From Corynebacterium kefirresidentii (GTDB lineage: Bacteria > Actinomycetota > Actinomycetes > Mycobacteriales > Mycobacteriaceae): 64,000 bases of DNA. This document shows positions 1-9,180 of this stretch, piece by piece. Position 1 is the stretch's first letter. Every line of letters begins with the position of its first letter. The stretch lies in the NCBI GenBank assembly GCA_002154655.1, contig NGUZ01000004.1, forward strand, positions 1 through 64,000. The letters run 5' to 3'. Both the position numbers and the translations under genes were made by a program. Below the pieces are notes generated by a model. The model was not told where the DNA came from. It ran no database searches and worked only from the letters and a program-made list of their open reading frames with translations.

Positions 1-130
1 CTTGAAGCCCTAACCGCCTAGAATTAAACCAGTCCAACTTTCGGGGGCCAGTTCACCGCGCGGGATCCGGGGACTATTTGATCGAAATGCGAAGGGGGCT
101 GGAATTGCGAAGTGAGCCGGAAAATGCGGG
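1..130. other. gene-free window edge
   Basis: Downstream flank of purB. No convincing coding frame, tRNA or strong hairpin is visible here. It probably separates purB from the next gene outside the window. Confidence 0.4.
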
Positions 131-1561
131 CTAGAGGATCTCACCCGGGGTATAAGCCGCGGCCTTGGGGTGCTCGCCTACCAAGGCGTTAATGCGGTTG
201 AGCACCTGGTTGACCTGGGACTCGGCAGCACCGATGAAGGCGTGCTTATCGGCCAGGGCGGCCTCGAGGTCGGACTCGTTCATGGGCAGGCGGTCATCGG
301 CGGCAAGGCGCTGGACCAAGTCCTGCTCGCCGCCGTTTTCGCGCATATTAAGCGCAACGGCTACGGCGTTTTCTTTGATGACCTCGTGGGCAGTCTCGCG
401 GCCCACGCCGGCACGCACGGCCGCCATGAGGATGCGGGTGGTAGCCAGGAAGGGCAGGTAGCGCTCCAATTCGCGGTCAATCATGGCGGGGAAGGCGCCG
501 AACTCGTCGAGGACGGTGAGGAAGGTTTCGAATTGGCCGTCGAGGGCAAAGAAGGCGTCGGGAAGCGCGACGCGGCGGACGACGGAGCAGAAGACATCGC
601 CTTCGTTCCACTGCTGGCCGGCCAGGTCTGCGGCCATGGTGAGGTAGCCGCGGAGGATGACCTGCAGGCCGCCGACGCGCTCGCAGGAGCGGGCGTTCAT
701 CTTGTGCGGCATGGCAGAAGAGCCGACCTGGCCTTCCTTGAAGCCTTCGGTGACGGTCTCATTGCCGGCCATCAGGCGGATGGTGGTGGCCAACGAGGAC
801 GGGGCGGCGCCGAGCTCCACCAGGGCGGAGATGGCGTCGAAGTCGAGGGAGCGTGGGTAGACCTGGCCCACGGAGTTGAAGATGCGGTGGAAGCCCAGGT
901 AATCCGCGATGGCGGTCTCCAGGGAGGCAAGTTTATCTTCGGAGCCGCCCATGAGATCCAGCATGTCCTGGGAGGTGCCCATTGGCCCCTTGATGCCGCG
1001 CAGCGGGTAGCGCGCAAGAAGATCTTCGACGCGCTCTATGGCCAGCAGCATCTCATCGCCGGCCGTAGCAAAGCGCTTGCCCAGGGTGGTGGCCTGCGCG
1101 GCCACGTTATGGGAGCGGCCGGCCATAACCAGAGACTGGTACTCGGCGGCATGACGGCCGATGCGGGAGACCACGGCAATGGCCTTATCGCGGATGATCT
1201 CCAACGAGGTGTGGATTTGCAGCTGTTCCACGTTCTCAGTGAGATCACGGCTGGTCATGCCCTTGTGGATGTGCTCATAACCGGCCAACGCATTGAACTC
1301 CTCGATGCGGGCCTTCACATCGTGGCGGGTGACGCGCTCGCGCTCCGCGATGGACTCGAGGTTCACGTCTTCCACCACGGCCTCGTAGGCATCGATGGCT
1401 TTGGAGGGGATGTCTACGCCCAAATCCTTTTGGGCGCGCATAACCGCAATCCAGAGCTTGCGTTCCAGGATGATTTTATGCTCCGGGCTCCAGATATTGG
1501 ACAGCTCTGCGGAGGCATAGCGGGAGGACAGGACGTTGGAAATCTTCTTCTTTTCAGCCAC
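131..1561 (-). CDS. purB: Adenylosuccinate lyase
   Basis: Catalyses two fumarate-releasing steps of purine synthesis in the cytosol: SAICAR to AICAR, and adenylosuccinate to AMP. The protein is about 476 aa and carries the fumarase/aspartase superfamily signature GSSAMPHKMN near residue 290, plus the early TSRDLTEN segment. The reading frame is open to a GTG at 1588. I prefer the GTG at 1561 (V-A-E-K-K-K), which gives the usual family length; neither start has a clear Shine-Dalgarno. It lies just downstream of purD on the same strand and is probably co-transcribed with it. Identification is secure; the exact start is not. Confidence 0.95.
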   Translation of the reverse strand: MAEKKKISNVLSSRYASAELSNIWSPEHKIILERKLWIAVMRAQKDLGVDIPSKAIDAYEAVVEDVNLESIAERERVTRHDVKARIEEFNALAGYEHIHKGMTSRDLTENVEQLQIHTSLEIIRDKAIAVVSRIGRHAAEYQSLVMAGRSHNVAAQATTLGKRFATAGDEMLLAIERVEDLLARYPLRGIKGPMGTSQDMLDLMGGSEDKLASLETAIADYLGFHRIFNSVGQVYPRSLDFDAISALVELGAAPSSLATTIRLMAGNETVTEGFKEGQVGSSAMPHKMNARSCERVGGLQVILRGYLTMAADLAGQQWNEGDVFCSVVRRVALPDAFFALDGQFETFLTVLDEFGAFPAMIDRELERYLPFLATTRILMAAVRAGVGRETAHEVIKENAVAVALNMRENGGEQDLVQRLAADDRLPMNESDLEAALADKHAFIGAAESQVNQVLNRINALVGEHPKAAAYTPGEIL

Positions 1562-1602
1562 GTGGCTATTATTCCATGCCTGCCCCACCGCGGGGTGAAG
1601 GG

Positions 1603-2877
1603 TTAGAGAGAAATCTCACCGTCTTCTGCTCGCTTGCCGATGTCCCGGCGGACAAAACCACCCGCAAACTCGATGTCGTCGACGGTGGCGTAGGCGTCGG
1701 CACGTGCTTCGGCCAGCGTGGAGCCCTTGCCCAGCACGCTAAGCACACGGCCGCCCGCGGTGCGGTAGGCCCCTTCTGTGTGAACGGTGCCGGCGTGCAG
1801 GACGCGCTGCGGATCATCTAGCGCAGCTCCGGAGATGGCATCACCCTTGCGCGGGGAGGCCGGGTAGCCTTCGGCCGCCATGACAACGATAACGGCGAAG
1901 CCATCCTCCCATTCCAGCGGCGCGAGCTCGGCCAGGGTGCCAGTCGCGGTGGCGTGGAGGGCCTCGGCCAATGGCGACTTGAGAAGGGAAAGCACGGCCT
2001 GGGTCTCTGGATCGCCGAAGCGGCAGTTGAATTCGACTACGGCCGGGCCCTCTTCGCCCCACGCCAAGCCGGCATAAAGCAGGCCGGAATATGGGGTGCC
2101 GCGGCACACCATCTCCTTGGCCACTGGGACGCAAACCTCGTCCACGATGCGCTGCACGCCCTCCTCCGGCAGCCACGGCAACGGGGTGTACGCACCCATG
2201 CCGCCGGTATTGGGGCCTTCGTCGTTGTCATAGGCGCGCTTGTGGTCCTGAGCTGGCAGCAGCGGGACGACGGTCTCGCCGTCAACCAGGCAGAAAAGCG
2301 AAATTTCAGGTCCATCGAGGAAAGACTCCAGCAGCACCGGATTGCCGGCGGCAAGGACGGCATCGACGTGGGCGCGAGCGGCGGCGCGGTCCGCGGTGAC
2401 CACCACGCCCTTGCCACCGGCAAGGCCATCGTCTTTGACCACAAACTGTGGGCCGAAGCGGTCGAGCGCGGCCTCAATGTCTTCCTCGGCCGCACCTGGG
2501 CGCAGCTGTTCTGCGCGAGCGGTCTTGACTCCTGCCGCCTCCATAACGTCTTTGGCAAAGGCCTTGGATCCCTCGATCTGGGCTGCTTCCTTATTAGGGC
2601 CGAAGACCGCGATGCCGGCGGCGCGCAGGGCATCTGCCACGCCAGCAACGAGCGGCACCTCGGGACCGATAACGACGAGATCGGCGGCGATATCCCGGGC
2701 CAGTTCTACCATGCGGTCCGCGTCATCTACCTGGGAGTATTCCGGGTGGACCGTGGCGAGAGTGGACATGGCCGCGCTGCCCGGCGCGGCATGGATTTCG
2801 GTGCTCTGGGGGTCGGCGGACAGGCCCTTAACAAGGGCGTGTTCACGGCCGCCCGAACCAATTACGAGAATGCGCAT
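1603..2877 (-). CDS. purD: Phosphoribosylamine--glycine ligase (GARS)
   Basis: ATP-grasp enzyme that joins glycine to 5-phosphoribosylamine in de novo purine synthesis. The N-terminus [15 protein letters not shown] is the typical PurD nucleotide-fold start. Later signatures include [11 protein letters not shown] and [11 protein letters not shown]. Starting at the ATG at 2877 gives 424 aa, a normal length; longer versions from 2910 run into the HIT gene promoter and are unlikely. The -10-like TATGAT at 2885-2890 sits 7 nt before the ATG, which suggests a leaderless transcript. It is followed 42 bp later by purB. Confidence 0.96.
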   Translation of the reverse strand: MRILVIGSGGREHALVKGLSADPQSTEIHAAPGSAAMSTLATVHPEYSQVDDADRMVELARDIAADLVVIGPEVPLVAGVADALRAAGIAVFGPNKEAAQIEGSKAFAKDVMEAAGVKTARAEQLRPGAAEEDIEAALDRFGPQFVVKDDGLAGGKGVVVTADRAAARAHVDAVLAAGNPVLLESFLDGPEISLFCLVDGETVVPLLPAQDHKRAYDNDEGPNTGGMGAYTPLPWLPEEGVQRIVDEVCVPVAKEMVCRGTPYSGLLYAGLAWGEEGPAVVEFNCRFGDPETQAVLSLLKSPLAEALHATATGTLAELAPLEWEDGFAVIVVMAAEGYPASPRKGDAISGAALDDPQRVLHAGTVHTEGAYRTAGGRVLSVLGKGSTLAEARADAYATVDDIEFAGGFVRRDIGKRAEDGEISL

Positions 2878-2884
2878 GCCCACC

Positions 2885-2905
2885 ATCATAACCAGCGGGT
2901 AGCCT
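2885..2905. promoter_or_regulatory. Divergent -10 elements, purD (-) and HIT gene (+)
   Basis: TATGAT on the minus strand (2885-2890) and TAGCCT on the plus strand (2900-2905) each lie exactly 7 nt before their start codons (2877 and 2913). That is the spacing expected if transcription starts at the start codon. The two start codons are only 36 bp apart, so polymerase bound at one would cover the other. Confidence 0.5.
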
Positions 2906-2912
2906 GGCACAC

Positions 2913-3344
2913 ATGGCTTCTGTATTTAGCAAGATCATTAACGGTGAACTACCCGCTCGCTTTGTCTACCGCGATGAGACCTGCGTGGCTTTCCTCTCCA
3001 TTGAGCCGCTGCGCTACGGCCACACCTTGGTCGTGCCCATCGAGGAAGTAGATAAGTGGACCGACCTGGATCCACAGACTTGGGCCCACCTCAACGAGGT
3101 CGCCCTGGAGATCGGCGGTGCCATCAAGACCGCGTTCAATACCCCGCGCACTGGCTACATCATCGCCGGATTCGACGTCCCACATACTCACATCCACCTC
3201 TTCCCTACCGAGAAGATGGAAGAGTATGACTTTGCCAAGGCCTTCGACGCCGATAACACCGACGATGCTGCGATGGATGAGGCGGCCGCCCGCATCCGCC
3301 AGCACCTGGGCTGCAACGAGGAAGGCTTTCGGGAGGAGGACTAG
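2913..3344 (+). CDS. HIT family hydrolase
   Basis: A 143-aa histidine-triad protein. The catalytic motif H-T-H-I-H-L occurs in PHTHIHLFP near residue 91, and the N-terminus ([17 protein letters not shown]) is typical of the HINT/Fhit-like group that hydrolyses nucleoside phosphoramidates or dinucleotide polyphosphates. The exact substrate is unknown. It is divergent from purD and convergent with phoS; its TAG stop and the phoS TAG stop share the tetramer CTAG at 3341-3344. The start is supported by TAGCCT 7 nt upstream. Confidence 0.93.
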   Translation: MASVFSKIINGELPARFVYRDETCVAFLSIEPLRYGHTLVVPIEEVDKWTDLDPQTWAHLNEVALEIGGAIKTAFNTPRTGYIIAGFDVPHTHIHLFPTEKMEEYDFAKAFDADNTDDAAMDEAAARIRQHLGCNEEGFREED

Positions 3345-4846
3345 GACTCAGAGGGGGCGTCGGCAAGCGCGGGCAGGCGCACCGTAAAGGTGGTGCCGCG
3401 GCCGAGCTCGGAGTCGACGCTAATGCTGCCATCGTGCTGCTCCACCAAGGAGTGAACGATGGCCAAGCCCAGACCGGAACCGCCGGTATCGCGGGTGCGC
3501 GAGGTATCCGCACGGTAGAAGCGCTCGAAGATATGCGCCGCATCTTCTTTGGACATGCCTTTGCCATCATCGATGACATCGATCAGCACGTCATTGGCTT
3601 CACGGCGCAGGCGCAGCGTCACCGTGGCACCCTCGCCGCCGTGGCGGATGCCATTGGTCACTAGATTAAGCAGCACCTGGTGCAGGCGGCTGGCATCACC
3701 ATTGACCACGGGAATGGACTTGGCCTCATTGGCCACCGAAATCTCGCGGCCGGGGAAGGCCGCACGCGCGGACGAGCCTACGGACAGGGCCAGCTCCAAT
3801 AGATCCACCGGACGCAGGTCGAGGCGTGTGCCCTCGGCGCGGGTAAGCGCCAGCAAATCCTCCACCAGCAGGGACATGCGCTTCGATTCATCATCGATCT
3901 TAGAAAAGACCATGTCCACGTCCTTGGTGGCACCGGAGCGATAAAGCTCGGTATAGCCGCGCAGGCTAGTAAGCGGCGTGCGCAGCTCGTGCGAGGCATC
4001 ACCTACGAAGCGGCGCATTTGTTCCTCTTTGTCCTGCGCACGCACGATGGAGCGTTGCAGCTGCCCCAGCATAATATTGAGCGCGGCGGCCAGCTGGCCC
4101 ACCTCGGTATGCAGCGGCCACTTGGGAACGCGCTTGTCCAGGTCGCCCGCCGCGATTTCCGACGCCGTCTTTTCCACCACCCGCAGCGGCCGCAACGCCC
4201 TGCGAATAAACCAGAAACCCACGGCCGCAATGGCGGCCAAGGCGATGGCGGCGATAGTCACCTGCACCATCGCCAGGCCATGCAGGATTTCCTTTTCATG
4301 GGTCATATCCTTGGCGATGACCGTGATGACGCCATTAGAATCCGCAAAAGCCAGCGCGCGCCACTTAGTATTGTTCTCGATGGACCCAACGGTGGTGGGA
4401 TAGCCGCCAAGCGGGATATTCTCCGCATTCGGCGTGGTCGAAGACGGCCCCGAATAGCGGATGGTGCCATCGGGCAGGTAGTTCAGCACCACGTATTCGG
4501 TAGGCGGGCGCTTGGTGTGATCACCGATAAAGAAGTCATTGCTGATATCGCGTGCCCACGTAGTCGATGCGGAGCGCAGCTCATCATCGACGTTATTAAA
4601 GAGCACATTGCGCATAATGGAGTTCACCGCAAAGGACGAGCCTGTAATACCCAGCCCAGAGACTACGACAAGGAGGATAACCAACCACGTTCGTAGCGGC
4701 ATTGCTTGCGGAATCTGGGAAAACATCCGCCGCTTGGAGGACTTGTCCTCCCCCTCGTCTTGCCCTAGGCCTTCATGCCACATGGATTGCGGGCGCGCTG
4801 CCGCCGGCGCAGGCGCCTGGCCCTGAGTCTCCTGTGAATCTTCCAT
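3341..4846 (-). CDS. phoS: Sensor histidine kinase PhoS (phosphate two-component system)
   Basis: Membrane sensor kinase of 501 aa. A cytoplasmic N-terminal tail rich in Ala/Gln precedes the first membrane helix at about residues 53-76. An extracytoplasmic sensor region follows, then a second helix near 190-213, a HAMP linker, an H-box with SHELRTPLTSLRGY, an N-box (LLNLVTNGIRHG) and ATP-lid motifs DDGKGMS and GSGLGLAI. Location between purD and pqo and pairing with the upstream regulator match PhoS of C. glutamicum, the phosphate-starvation sensor. The regulator gene ends 12 nt before this ATG, so they form an operon. The function name rests on synteny. Confidence 0.88.
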   Translation of the reverse strand: MEDSQETQGQAPAPAAARPQSMWHEGLGQDEGEDKSSKRRMFSQIPQAMPLRTWLVILLVVVSGLGITGSSFAVNSIMRNVLFNNVDDELRSASTTWARDISNDFFIGDHTKRPPTEYVVLNYLPDGTIRYSGPSSTTPNAENIPLGGYPTTVGSIENNTKWRALAFADSNGVITVIAKDMTHEKEILHGLAMVQVTIAAIALAAIAAVGFWFIRRALRPLRVVEKTASEIAAGDLDKRVPKWPLHTEVGQLAAALNIMLGQLQRSIVRAQDKEEQMRRFVGDASHELRTPLTSLRGYTELYRSGATKDVDMVFSKIDDESKRMSLLVEDLLALTRAEGTRLDLRPVDLLELALSVGSSARAAFPGREISVANEAKSIPVVNGDASRLHQVLLNLVTNGIRHGGEGATVTLRLRREANDVLIDVIDDGKGMSKEDAAHIFERFYRADTSRTRDTGGSGLGLAIVHSLVEQHDGSISVDSELGRGTTFTVRLPALADAPSES

Positions 4847-4858
4847 TACTACAGCACT

Positions 4859-5563
4859 TTAGGAGCGCGGGGTGCGCAGTACATAACCCACGCCGCGCAC
4901 GGTGTGGATCAACTGGGTATCGCCCGTATCAATCTTGCGGCGCAGGTAGGAGATATAGGACTCGACCACGTTGCCATCGCCGCCGAAATCGTAGTGCCAC
5001 ACGTTATCCAAAATCTTGGACTTAGACAGCACCACTTCCTTGTTCTGCATGAGGTAGCGCAACAGATTGAACTCGGTGGGGGAAAGCTCGATGAGCTCAC
5101 CGGCCTTGGTGACCTCATGGGTGTCATCATTAAGCGTCAAATCTGCGTAGCTCATGGTGGCGTCGTTGGTGGATTCTTCCGCCGCACCACCGCGGCGCAT
5201 GATGACGCGCAGGCGGGTGATGACCTCTTCCAAGCTAAATGGCTTGGTCACATAATCATCCGCACCGATGGTCAGGCCGTGGATGCGCTGGTCCACCCCA
5301 TCCTTTGCCGTGAGGTACAGCACCGGGCCGTCCAGCCCCTCCTGACGCAGCTTTCCTAGCAGCTCGAAGCCGTCCATGCCCGGCATCATCACGTCCAGGA
5401 TGTAGGCATCAGGGTTTACCTCACGGGCTACGCGCAGCGCCTCGTGGCCGGAATTGGCGCTGAAGACCTCGAAGTTCTGGAACTTCAACGATACGGTGAG
5501 CAGCTCCACGATATTGGGCTCGTCATCGACGACAAGAACCTTGGCGAGTTTTTTGTCTTCCAT
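4859..5563 (-). CDS. phoR: Response regulator PhoR, OmpR family
   Basis: A 234-aa two-domain regulator. The receiver domain begins MEDKKLAKVLVVDDEP; the probable phosphoacceptor is Asp57 in YILDVMMPG, with the conserved Lys in LTAKDG. The C-terminal winged helix ends GYVLRTPRS. The ATG at 5563 is chosen because GAGGAG precedes it with good spacing; the frame is open further upstream. It is first in the phoR-phoS operon and expected to control phosphate-starvation genes; a phoX phosphatase lies about 37 kb downstream. The name is by synteny with C. glutamicum and corresponds to PhoP-type regulators elsewhere. Confidence 0.88.
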   Translation of the reverse strand: MEDKKLAKVLVVDDEPNIVELLTVSLKFQNFEVFSANSGHEALRVAREVNPDAYILDVMMPGMDGFELLGKLRQEGLDGPVLYLTAKDGVDQRIHGLTIGADDYVTKPFSLEEVITRLRVIMRRGGAAEESTNDATMSYADLTLNDDTHEVTKAGELIELSPTEFNLLRYLMQNKEVVLSKSKILDNVWHYDFGGDGNVVESYISYLRRKIDTGDTQLIHTVRGVGYVLRTPRS

Positions 5564-5689
5564 GTTCTCCTCAGACTCCCTTAAAGGTTGCGATTTTCTA
5601 TCACGCAATCATGACACGCTTGCTTCCCAGCCTACTGAAGAGTTTCTGACTGAATCCTGTGAACATAGATGCTCGCCCTGGTCGCCGCC

Positions 5690-5731
5690 AAAAGAAAACC
5701 ACGCCCCTCCCCTAGTGAGGAAGAGCGTGGT
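5690..5731 (-). terminator. Rho-independent terminator of pqo
   Basis: On the minus strand, arms ACCACGC and GCGTGGT (5698-5704 and 5725-5731) with additional inner pairing form a hairpin, followed by TTTTCTTTT. It lies 20 bp past the pqo stop and upstream of phoR. Confidence 0.75.
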
Positions 5732-5750
5732 AACTAACGCGGCGCGCTAT

Positions 5751-7496
5751 TTAGAAGTCCTGCGGGCGTGGGATATTGCGCAGGTTGGACTTTGCCATGG
5801 TGATCATCTGGCCAACGCCACCGTCCAGAACGGTGCGGGTTGCAGCCTTGGAGAAGCCCATGAGCTGCTCGATGGTCAGCGTCGGTGGCAGGGAGAGGGC
5901 GTTGGGGTCAGTAACGACGTCGATAAGAGCCGGGCCGTTATAAGCCAGCGCCTTCTTGATCTGCTCCGGTGCGTCCTTCGGATCCTCGATGCGGAAGTGC
6001 TTGATGCCGGAAGCCTCTGCAATCTTGGCAAAGTTGACGGAATCGTGGTCGGTCTCGTGCTCCGGCAGACCCTGCACCAGCATCTCCAGCTTAACCATGC
6101 CCAAGGAAGAGTTGTTGAACACGAACATCTTGATAGGCAGGTTGTGCAGCTTCACGGTGAGCAGCTCACCCATCAGCATGGACAGTCCGCCGTCACCGGA
6201 GAAGGTGATGACCTGGCGGCCCGGGTTAGCGGCCTGTGCACCCAGTGCCTGTGGCAGGGCGTTGGCCATGGTGCCGTGGCGGAAGGAGCCGATCTGCTCG
6301 CGCTTGCCGTTAGCGGTGATGTAGCGAGCGCCCCAGACGTTGCACATACCGGTATCGACGGTGAAGATGGCATCCTCATCGGCGTTCTTGTCAATGAGGT
6401 CAGCAACGTACTCTGGGTGGATCGGGGTGTGCTTGTCCACGTTGGAGGTATAAGCCTCAACGACGTGCTCCAGCTTGCCGTAGTGCTTCTTGAGCATCTT
6501 GTCCAGGAAGGAGCGATCCTTCTTCTCATCCACGTGCGGCAGGATGTTCTCGATGGTGGCGGCGACGTCACCGGTGACCGGGTAGGAAATCTTGGTGCGG
6601 CGGCCGATGTGGGAGCCGTTGATATCCACCTGGGCCACATTGGCATCCGGCAGGAAGTCGTTATACGGGAAGTCGGTACCCAACAAGATGAGCAGGTCAG
6701 CCTCGTGGGTGGCCTCGTGTGCTGCGCCGTAGCCCAGCAGGCCGTTCATGCCCACATCGAATGGGTTCTCGTACTGGATGTACATCTTGCCACCCAGGGC
6801 GTGGCCGATAGGAGCCTTAATCTTCTCCGCCAGCTTCAGCACCTGTTCGCGGGCATCCTTGACGCCAGCGCCAACGAAGAGGGTGACGGTCTTAGCCTCG
6901 TTGATGGCCTGGGTCAGGGCCGCAGCCTCGGCTGGGTCTGGGAAGACGACTGGGCGACCAGTAGAAATCTTGGACTCCACAAAGGAGTCATCGTCGGCGT
7001 CCTGCATAGAGACGTCGCCCGGGATGACCAGCACGGAAACACCGTTGCCCGCCATGGTGGACTGGATGGCGTGGTGCAGGACAACACCGCCCTGCTCAGC
7101 AGAATTGACCATCTCGCAATAACCAGAGCACTCCTGGAAGATTGCCTCTGGGTGGGTCTCCTGGAAGAACTTGGAGCCGATCTGACGGGATGGAATGTGG
7201 GAAGCCAGTGCCAGAACCTTGGCGCCGTTGCGGTGGGCGTCATACAGGCCCTGGATGAGGTGAGTGTTGCCCGGACCGCAGGATGCAGCACATACTGCCA
7301 GCTTGCCGGTGGTCAGGGAATCTGCCTCAGCGGCGAAGGCTGCAGCCTCCTCATTGCGGACGTGAATCCACTCGATGGAGGAGCGACGAACTGCATCCAC
7401 GACCGGATTCAGAGAGTCACCGACCAGGCCATAAATGCGCTCGACACCCTGCTTCTCTAGGGTGTCAACTAGCTGTTCTGCATAGTTACGTGCCAT
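5751..7496 (-). CDS. pqo: Pyruvate:quinone oxidoreductase (thiamine-diphosphate flavoenzyme)
   Basis: Peripheral membrane enzyme converting pyruvate to acetate and CO2 while reducing menaquinone. The 581-aa protein has the ThDP N-terminal domain with the activating Glu in VRNEEAAAF near residue 50. It also has a central FAD-type domain and the C-terminal ThDP motif that begins GDGGLSM and ends in FNNSSLGM. PoxB-like features and location after phoRS match C. glutamicum Pqo. The ATG is preceded by AAGGA. A strong terminator follows. Acetolactate synthase is a more distant relative and less likely, because of the overall PoxB likeness. Confidence 0.93.
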   Translation of the reverse strand: MARNYAEQLVDTLEKQGVERIYGLVGDSLNPVVDAVRRSSIEWIHVRNEEAAAFAAEADSLTTGKLAVCAASCGPGNTHLIQGLYDAHRNGAKVLALASHIPSRQIGSKFFQETHPEAIFQECSGYCEMVNSAEQGGVVLHHAIQSTMAGNGVSVLVIPGDVSMQDADDDSFVESKISTGRPVVFPDPAEAAALTQAINEAKTVTLFVGAGVKDAREQVLKLAEKIKAPIGHALGGKMYIQYENPFDVGMNGLLGYGAAHEATHEADLLILLGTDFPYNDFLPDANVAQVDINGSHIGRRTKISYPVTGDVAATIENILPHVDEKKDRSFLDKMLKKHYGKLEHVVEAYTSNVDKHTPIHPEYVADLIDKNADEDAIFTVDTGMCNVWGARYITANGKREQIGSFRHGTMANALPQALGAQAANPGRQVITFSGDGGLSMLMGELLTVKLHNLPIKMFVFNNSSLGMVKLEMLVQGLPEHETDHDSVNFAKIAEASGIKHFRIEDPKDAPEQIKKALAYNGPALIDVVTDPNALSLPPTLTIEQLMGFSKAATRTVLDGGVGQMITMAKSNLRNIPRPQDF

Positions 7497-7603
7497 TAAT
7501 TATCATCCTTAACTCTTAATTGGTGCTAATACCACTGTGCTACTTACACCGCAGGAAAGTCCACTATCCTCCTATACACTCACACAGTATCCCCAGCTGT
7601 GAG

Positions 7604-7622
7604 GAAGGTAATACTAACCTAT
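7604..7622. promoter_or_regulatory. Candidate DtxR-like iron box
   Basis: A 19-bp segment with AGGT and ACCT arms spaced as in the DtxR consensus of corynebacteria. By eye it matches 13 of 19 positions of TTAGGTTAGCCTAACCTAA. It lies 47-65 bp before the MFS start codon. The match is partial, so this is a weak prediction. Confidence 0.3.
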
Positions 7623-7630
7623 CTTTGACT

Positions 7631-7662
7631 GTAAACTATAACGACCGTTCGGTACTGTTTAC
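7631..7662. promoter_or_regulatory. Candidate TetR operator (32-bp dyad)
   Basis: Outer arms GTAAAC (7631-7636) and GTTTAC (7657-7662) are perfect inverted repeats. The inner part is imperfectly symmetric, with 12 of 16 base pairs matching overall. It ends 6 bp before the MFS ATG. A TetR gene follows the MFS gene, so autorepression of the pair is the natural reading. Confidence 0.5.
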
Positions 7663-7668
7663 TCTGCT

Positions 7669-9180
7669 ATGAGTATCCACCCGCCCCGCGCACGAAGCCT
7701 CACCGCTCCGGCCTCCACGGCCGCACAGCGGTGGTCTTTCTGCGCCGTCATCTCTCTGGGGTTACTCATGGTTGGGCTGGATAATTCCATCCTCTACACC
7801 GCATTGCCGCAGCTATCGCAGCAATTGCATACCACCGATACCCAGCAACTATGGATTATCAACGCCTACGCGTTGGTACTCTCCGGTCTCCTTCTCGGTA
7901 CCGGCACGCTAGGTGATCGCACCGGCCACCGGCGAATGTTCCTCATCGGTCTGGCCATTTTCGGCGGCGCCTCCCTACTCGCCGCCTATTCCCCCAGCGC
8001 TTGGACGCTGGTCCTAAGCCGGGCCTTCCTCGGCTGCGGCGCCGCCATCATGATGCCATCGAGCCTTGCCCTTATCCGACTTACCTTTCCCGATGAGGTG
8101 GAGCGCAACACGGCCATTGGCATCTGGGGTTCTGTCGCCGTCATCGGCGCGGCGGCCGGCCCCACCGTGGGCGGCTTCTTTTTGGAGCACTTCTGGTGGG
8201 GCTCGGTCTTCCTACTCAATGTCCCCGTCGTGGCCCTTGCCCTCGCGTTGACCTTGCTCCTAGCTCCGCCAAACGCCCCAAACCCCCTGAAACACTGGGA
8301 CTTTCCTTCGTCCCTGTATTCCCTTATCACTCTTACCAGCCTGGTATTGGCCATAAAATCCCTGCCACACGCGTGGCCGGTGAGCGTCGCTGCGGCTGCC
8401 GTCTTCGTCTGCGGCGCGCTCGCCTTTGCCCACCGCCAGACCCGCTTGTCAGATCCCCTTCTGACCTTCGACATCTTTGGCTCCCGCGTCTTCAGCGGCG
8501 GGGCCATAGCGGCCGGCGGTGCCATGTTCGGTATGTCCGGCCTGGAGCTACTCAGCACCCAAAAGCTGCAGCTTGTCGACGCCCTCTCACCCCTCCACGC
8601 CGGCCTTATCATCTCTGCCATGGCGCTATCTGCCATCCCTACCTCCATCCTGGGCGGCGCCACATTGCATCGCCTGGGATTCCTCCCGCTCATAAGCGGC
8701 GGATTCCTACTTATGGCCACCGGCATGACCCTGCTGCTCGCAACCCGAGGCGAGACGCTTGCCCTACTCGTTGTCACCCTCGTCCTCACCGGCCTAGGCG
8801 CGGGCCTTGCCATGTCCGTATCCTCAACCGCCATCATCAATGCCGCGCCCCTCCACCGCACCGGCATGGCCGCTGGCGTAGAGGCGGTCTCCTATGAATT
8901 TGGCACCCTGATTTCCATTGCCCTGACCGGAACCCTCGTGCCCCTACTCATGACCCGCGAACTCCCACCTCACCTCGCAGAACTAGGAACCGACGCGCTG
9001 CATCACCCCGCTTCCCACGCGACCGCCGCCAGCGCCTACAATGCCGGGTATCTTTCCACCATCGGCGGCCTAGCTTGCTTCGCCTTACTCCTAGCCGCGA
9101 TAACCGCCTGGTGCTTCCGCGATAACCCCAAATCAGGAGATCCCCATGCCGCGAATCAACAAAAAGACCGCAGCCCTTGA
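7669..9180 (+). CDS. MFS drug exporter, DHA2 (14-TM) family
   Basis: A 503-aa membrane transporter. The first helix ends in MVGLDNSILYTALP, matching motif D1 of DHA2 proton antiporters (LDxTIVNVALP type). A loop with GDRTGHRR matches MFS motif A, and GAAAGPTVGGF matches motif C of exporters. About 14 hydrophobic segments are present. It is translationally linked to the TetR gene, which overlaps its 3' end by 35 bp. It probably exports cationic drugs, dyes or a metabolite; the substrate is unknown. C. glutamicum has an MFS/TetR pair in the same place after pqo, as far as I recall. Confidence 0.9.
   Translation: MSIHPPRARSLTAPASTAAQRWSFCAVISLGLLMVGLDNSILYTALPQLSQQLHTTDTQQLWIINAYALVLSGLLLGTGTLGDRTGHRRMFLIGLAIFGGASLLAAYSPSAWTLVLSRAFLGCGAAIMMPSSLALIRLTFPDEVERNTAIGIWGSVAVIGAAAGPTVGGFFLEHFWWGSVFLLNVPVVALALALTLLLAPPNAPNPLKHWDFPSSLYSLITLTSLVLAIKSLPHAWPVSVAAAAVFVCGALAFAHRQTRLSDPLLTFDIFGSRVFSGGAIAAGGAMFGMSGLELLSTQKLQLVDALSPLHAGLIISAMALSAIPTSILGGATLHRLGFLPLISGGFLLMATGMTLLLATRGETLALLVVTLVLTGLGAGLAMSVSSTAIINAAPLHRTGMAAGVEAVSYEFGTLISIALTGTLVPLLMTRELPPHLAELGTDALHHPASHATAASAYNAGYLSTIGGLACFALLLAAITAWCFRDNPKSGDPHAANQQKDRSP

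Larger units (their letters stand above)
7497..7668. promoter_or_regulatory. pqo/MFS divergent intergenic region
   Basis: 172 bp between the two start codons. It holds a 25-bp inverted repeat with arms CTCACA (7579-7584) and TGTGAG (7598-7603), a DtxR-like box (7604-7622) and a long dyad (7631-7662). These are listed separately where useful. The crowding suggests more than one regulator acts here. Confidence 0.5.

Noticed and set aside
170..1606. Long open frame opposite purB
   Set aside because: It mirrors the codon pattern of purB, has no recognisable domains or ribosome site, and purB is certain on the other strand.
5454..7460. 668-residue open frame opposite pqo and phoR
   Set aside because: An antisense frame produced by high GC and biased codon use; no family features. 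pqo and phoR explain the sequence.
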